Positions 59,021 through 64,000 of a DNA stretch of 64,000 bases are shown piece by piece. The notes beneath the pieces are model-generated. The model made no database searches and had not been told where the DNA came from. It was given only the letters and a program-made list of their open reading frames with translations. The stretch spans positions 34,012,194 through 34,076,193 of the forward strand of contig CP136069.1 of assembly GCA_032622095.1 (NCBI GenBank). Reading direction: 5' to 3'. Every line of letters starts with the position of its first letter. Positions within the stretch are counted from its first letter, which is position 1. Source of the stretch: Siphonodentalium dalli. Its lineage: Eukaryota; Mollusca; Scaphopoda; Gadilida; Siphonodentaliidae. Made by a program: the position numbers and the translations under genes.

Positions 59021-60309
59021 AGTGTATTTTCATATTTACTGATCCCATCTTCACACCACATGGCCCCCTGGAGTATATCCCAGCAACAATATAACACACA
59101 AAATTATACATATGCATATATATGCAATACATTGCACTAATGTATATATTATTGATTCTGGGCTATTCGCATGATTTTTTCATGTTCTGTTGCTGGAATA
59201 ATTGAGGACCCTATATGATACAATGAAATAATATTATTTCTTATTCCGAATTCAAATATACTTTCGAGTATACAGTTCGATCATTTTGTGTATAATTGAA
59301 CATAAAAACACTGAATTTAAGTATTGGTAATTTGAATACGATGATGAAGATATGTTGCAGAATACCTTCCATATGTTCTTGTTTTTTGAGAACCAAATTG
59401 AGTTTGATGAATATGGGGTATGTCGTTTAGTGTTTCCTATATTCGTGGTAAATCCACTTCTAAATTTATTTTTTATTTGCAAACATCTCGACATACAAAG
59501 TTGTATTCAATTGTTCTAACCATATAGTAGTGTCGCAAATAGAATTGATGACATCAGTGTCATTCACGGTTGGTTATTAAGCATTTACAGAATGAAAATA
59601 ATTTCACTCATTTTATATAGCACAGATTCTACCTCACATTTCTACCAGAACGAACAATACTACTTCACCTTTAATGTGCACAACTCGTCCACATAAGTTA
59701 TCCTTTCGAATAATGAACACATAGTTGATATCGTCTCTTATATTATCTCGAAAATTGTAAAGTATTTAAAAAAAAATATGGAAAAAAACAAATTTCTCAT
59801 GTTTCGGCCGCCATTTTGGACTCCATCTTGAATAATTGTGGCCATTTCTCAACTAAATGTCGCGGTTTTTATTCTATAAACACCATTATTAGATAATGTG
59901 GGGGAATTCGTTATGTTTGCCATGTCAAATCGAGAAGCAAATATATTAGGTGTGCCACCGTCAAACCGGCGGCCATCTTGGACGCCATCTTGAATTTTCG
60001 GCTCTACGTTGGTCAAAAAGTTGGTTCTTGAGAAAATTCCTAGATTAGAGATGCTGTTCTACAAGATACTAAAAAATGGCGCTTTTATCCGACTTGTATC
60101 GATCCGAGCATTTTTTGTCGCTAACTACCTACACTATGTGCGCAGAGGTAAACGGAGCTATGTGAAAGCTCTACGCGCACGTCCGCCTAACGCATCCGTA
60201 AAACGCACGCGTTAAGCGCACGTATGTGAAAGCAGCTTTAAAAAGACAGTAAATTTCATCTTATGATGGAAAATAGGCACATTGTCGACATAAATATCAT
60301 ATGCAACAT

Positions 60310-60960
60310 GATCTGAACCTTCTTTGAAAAACGGCAGAGTTTATCAAGTGCATAATAATTATAAGAACAACTTTATGAGTGAGTATACAGAATATAAATT
60401 TTGACTGAGTCGGGTTTTTGTTTAAAGGACCACTTAATTTTCGAGTCGCCAATTTTATAGTGACTTGATATACGGTTTTAATAACAGTCTATGCCATAAA
60501 ATATGATTAAAATGCTATAATTCACGACTATTTGAAACAACTGTGTCTCAGAAGATGCCAACAGATAAATAGAAGACTCCCCCCTCTGTCACCCAGTATG
60601 CAACATAATTCAAACTTTTTCAATGGAAGGGGAAGAACTCTATCTTTAATATATATAGTTATTCCGCCTGCATTGAAAATAATACTGATTTTATTTCATT
60701 CTTGATGACAAAACGCGTTGGCAACTCAACAAAAACAACATATTCACAATTTATTACATCGAATAAGTTGAAAATACAATGTTTTGGAGCTTCCTCTTTT
60801 AAATGGTATATAATATGCCATATATTTTATATAATGTAATCTGGGGGTTCGAAAATTAAGTGGGCCTTTAATTTATGCTCTTACTGTACGTGTGTGCTTT
60901 ATATTATAGTATATGTTTGCAACTGGCCATTGAGGTGTTATTGCAATAAAATTTTATAGC
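60310..60960. repeat. Interspersed repeat carrying a family E insertion
   Basis: The flanks of the MITE (60310-60421 and 60872-60960) are collinear with 6520-6728, which lacks the insertion. Confidence 0.75.
60422..60871. mobile_element. TTAA-flanked MITE, family E (complete)
   Basis: TTAA then AGGACCACTTAATTTTCGAG at the left, GGTTCGAAAATTAAGTGGGC then CT and TTAA at the right. Inside, TTTTCAATGGAAGGGGAA pairs with a nearby complement. It is the best-preserved copy and its empty site is at 6633. Confidence 0.85.
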
Positions 60961-61970
60961 TTGTATCTTGTAAATATAAGCTGATAACCTCACTATAAAA
61001 AAAAATCACTGGAGTTCGGTAGTTTGTTCCCATACGCCATATCATACGCCATATTATAGGATAATTATAACTAATTTGGGTCTATATTACTCCCGCTTCT
61101 GTTGGATGGCCATCTCGCCAAATGACTATAGCCTGCTCCGTAAATTACACTACATATTAGGAAGAAAAATGTCCCTCTTATCTCTTGTCTTGTCTTATCT
61201 GCTGTTAATGGTTTGTTTTTTGGGGTTATAATTACAATAACACCCACTGAATTGAAACAGACATATATAATAACGTTATTAGCGTCGATTCGGTTTTGAC
61301 CGGATTATACCGGCATTTGGGAAAAACGTGACATCGGGCAACACTATTCGGTCTGGAATGTATAATATGGCCACATCGTGTTCGTAAATGACTCTTCTAT
61401 AAGATGAGTGTATAAAATCACGCCAAGATGTCGATGTTTTCCCACAGAAACAAAAGAGATGTGCTGAAATGTCGAAAATATTTGCGAATTTTTACATTTT
61501 GGCCGCCATCTTGGCCGCCATATATGATTTTGGTGTCGATTTTTTGCCAATTTGTAAGAGTTCCTTATTAGCATAACGAATCGAGTGGAAAATAAAGCCG
61601 CATGTGATAAAATAACAAATCATTCCCGTCCCGTTTTATGTTCACTTCGAAGCTGATTTTTGTTCACATTCTCAGCGATTTTTTGACAAGATGGAGGCAC
61701 CCGAACAGAACAAGATGAGTTATCATAGTTAGATTTGTCGCAGTTTGCATCGAGGATTGGTAGATAATATTCAACGATAATATTCAAACTACGGAAATTA
61801 TTTGGTTGCACATTCTTAGTCATATCGAAATTTACATTGATCACTAACAAATTTCCCATTTTTCTTCAGTGACCGACAAAATAGTGGACATTTCGGTAGC
61901 ATAAAATAGTTCAACAAACCTGCGATAGTAAATTAAGATTAACTACATCTTTACAAACGGTTCACAACCT
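60961..61970. other. No gene recognised
   Basis: AT-rich sequence. The patch at 61495-61530 contains TTGGCCGCCATCTTGGCCGC, a motif shared with the two fold-back elements. Confidence 0.45.
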
Positions 61971-62671
61971 GTGTTGTTTCAAGCATTATATTTGTGGGCA
62001 ATAGGTATTACTTTTCGCCGGACCATATATGGGTACCATTTTTTTTGTTTTTTTTTTGCATATGTTTTTATTGGAGAAACAAATATATAATGTACAAAAT
62101 TCAGTTCTATCGTTCTTCACTCTCTCCATTCCCACTGACAGTCTGAGTTTACAACTTTGATGGTATACTTGTTTAAAAACCGATTGGCAAACAATTTATG
62201 TTATTTTTCGACAACTGAGTTACCAAATATATGTGCACAAGATCCAGAATGGGTCAGACAACAGTTTTACGTTTTTGTGACTTAGTTGTTTTTTATAGTT
62301 GTTTTATTTGCATTGGTTTTTGTATTGTTCCGTTAGTGATTTTGGATCGTAGATTTAAAAGTGTTGACCAATCAGCTTCACAATTTGCATGTGCATGGCT
62401 TATAATTATAATACATGTGCTATAGAGTTACTTATAATTATAATGCATGTGCTATAGAGTTACTTATAATTATAATACATGTGTTATAGAGTTACTTATA
62501 ATTATAATACTTGTGCTATAGAGTTACTTCAGTTCATCTTCATTTATTTATTTTGATGTATAGAGTCGCTGCTTATTTGATATTGTAACGTATGTATTGT
62601 CACTTTACGCGTGTTGTTTCAAGCATTATAGTTATGGGGTATTACTTTTCGCCGGACCATATATGGGTACC
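61971..62671. repeat. 65-bp direct repeat, 0.63 kb apart
   Basis: GTGTTGTTTCAAGCATTATA through TTACTTTTCGCCGGACCATA to TGGGTACCAT occurs at 61971-62039 and 62607-62671 with a few differences. It could be a local duplication or remnant terminal direct repeats. Confidence 0.7.
62395..62529. repeat. 32-bp minisatellite, four units
   Basis: TTATAATTATAATACATGTG plus CTATAGAGTTAC is repeated four times with single-base variants. Confidence 0.9.
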
Positions 62672-63078
62672 ATGCACTTCTTAGTTAACATATATGCTCC
62701 CCATCTCAGCTCCAGGAATCCAGCATGTTCCGATTCATTGAGTTTTTACAAGGAATCCTTTAGAAATGACTGTTTTAGTGATTGTGGGTAATATTATTTT
62801 GACAGTGACAAAATGGTAGAAATTTTGGGGAAATGACCCATACATCACTCAATTTTCTCCATATATTCCACTCCTATATAAACACTCACATTCATTAAGT
62901 GCACATATATACTAACTGGTATATATTCACAACAAGACATGTCCCGTTGTGAATATTATATCATTTATTATGTATAATTGCCACATATTATATCGGTAAT
63001 ATTAATTCATATAATACCACCGATGTTATTACTCTCGGGGGAGCACAAATCATCAAAGACAACTTATCTCCATTTTAT

Positions 63079-63530
63079 TTAAAGGTACTCAATCCGATTT
63101 AACGCTCGAAAATTACTATTTCCTTGGCTACGGGGGGGGGGGGGTAAAAATATTTGATTCGAGTCGAGGAACCCATCCACCAAAGCTCAGAGTGATCAGA
63201 TATCGATGTTTGAAATCTATTATTATAATTTTTTAGTGGCCCAGTGAACAGACGACGAGAGGAATTTCTCTAACCAAATTGCGGATGAAGATAGATAATT
63301 CTAAAATCAAGTGGCGTTTTTGAGTCAGATACTAAACAAACCGGCACAATTTTGTTGACCAAAATGTTGACAAATAACGGGTTTGGGGCAATTTTATACT
63401 ATAGTTGACTGTGGTTAGCATTATTGTTGGGCAATTAATCAATTCTGATAACTGAAGCGGCATTTTAAAAAAATGTTGTTGTTGGAATCTGATGATATGG
63501 GGACCATCGAATCGGATTGAGTACCTTTAA
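63079..63530. mobile_element. TTAA-flanked MITE, family F (complete)
   Basis: TTAA then AGGTACTCAATCCGATT; right end AATCGGATTGAGTACCT then TTAA (63527-63530). Inside is a run of 12 G and CGAGTCGAGGAACCCATCC. It is the reference copy for 26014, 34415 and 44095. Confidence 0.8.
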
Positions 63531-64000
63531 GTCGTTCCTCAGAGGAAATAATACTGCTGATAGAAGAATATGGTGTATATTGTCTACCAATGGTAGGGCT
63601 CTTTGTCGGACCGAGCGGTTTGTCATCGGAGTTCGCCCACAACCCATCATTTATAAAAGAAGACAGTCAATGACTGTGGGTAGCTCACCAGACTGTAAAG
63701 ACTGAGAAGACTTACCAGTACCAAACAGCATAGAGGAGAGTTAATTCTCTTATCTGTGGCCCTATTAGAACAAAAGTGAATCCCCATCTTTGAGATCCAT
63801 TCATCTGGTAATATCTATATACCCGCAATATCCAATATACCCCCAATTTTTCTTTGAAAAATCAGGGCATGATTTCACCTGGATAAGTGGTGGTTAATAA
63901 ACTAATATTGGAACAGCCAAGTCTGTATTCAGTGTATCTGACCTTTGCAGGTGAATTTAATGACACTATTACGCAAGGTGGACTAACATCACCGAGTTCA
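63531..64000. other. Window end; family G fragment at the edge
   Basis: No gene is supported at 63531-63940. From about 63946, TTGCAGGTGAATTTAATGAC followed by GGACTAACATCACC begins a family G-type hairpin cut by the window end. Confidence 0.45.

Larger units (their letters stand above)
54497..60237. mobile_element. 5.74-kb composite fold-back element, Harbinger-like
   Basis: The ends are AGCTGCTTTCAAATACATGC and the near-complement (to 60237), flanked by TTA at 54494-54496 and 60238-60240. A 3-bp TWA duplication and an accompanying MADF/Myb-like protein are known traits of PIF/Harbinger. Arms from about 55460 to 57075 and about 57615 to 60110 are inverted copies with long indels; the loop is about 0.55 kb. 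The left side alone carries about 0.9 kb with the MADF ORF. The inverted arms include the 3' half of a decayed gene (listed separately). No Harbinger transposase was seen, so mobility would depend on another copy. Confidence 0.65.

Overview
The window looks like nuclear DNA of a bilaterian invertebrate. It is AT-rich, has spliced genes with GT-AG introns, and is crowded with short hairpin transposons, microsatellites, a tRNA-type SINE and a LINE relic. The one gene that can be assembled is a two-zinc-finger GATA transcription factor closest to the GATA4/5/6 class, which points to a bilaterian. I cannot name the species; a deuterostome or a lophotrochozoan would both fit.

GATA gene (+ strand, 768-31148). 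Five coding exons join in frame into a predicted 716-residue protein: 768-2082 (long N-terminal region), 23517-23677 (N-finger), 28329-28454 (C-finger), 29138-29300 (basic tail) and 30763-31148 (C-terminus). Intron 1 is about 21.4 kb and holds most of the mobile DNA of the first half. Two candidate exons of an unknown gene lie on its - strand (20637-20838, 21544-21796). Further right on the - strand are a signal-peptide exon (53995-54052) and an EF-hand exon (45929-46120), which may or may not belong to one secreted calcium-binding protein gene.

Mobile DNA. At least ten families of short terminal-inverted-repeat (TIR) elements are visible, several flanked by TTAA as in the piggyBac superfamily. 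Four families with different ends carry the same 67-bp near-perfect palindrome (starting CCAATGCATTCTC), often twice. Two host-repeat pairs give an occupied and an unoccupied version of a TTAA insertion site. Two elements with CACGGTGG-type ends lie at 31815-33261 and 35898-38470.

Two giant fold-back elements dominate. 9698-14765 has about 1.4-kb inverted arms enclosing a minisatellite that itself flips strand at a short loop near 12.7 kb. 54497-60237 has TTA flanks and a MADF-domain ORF, which suggests a PIF/Harbinger relationship. Its core holds a decayed gene of a metazoan family with a Cys-rich tail, and the 3' half of that gene is present twice in opposite orientation.

Minisatellites at 44.76, 45.5, 45.8, 50.6-51.75, 53.1 and 62.4 kb and an (ATC)n tract at 21.0-21.4 kb explain many of the open frames. 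No rRNA, functional tRNA, CRISPR or prokaryotic gene was seen.
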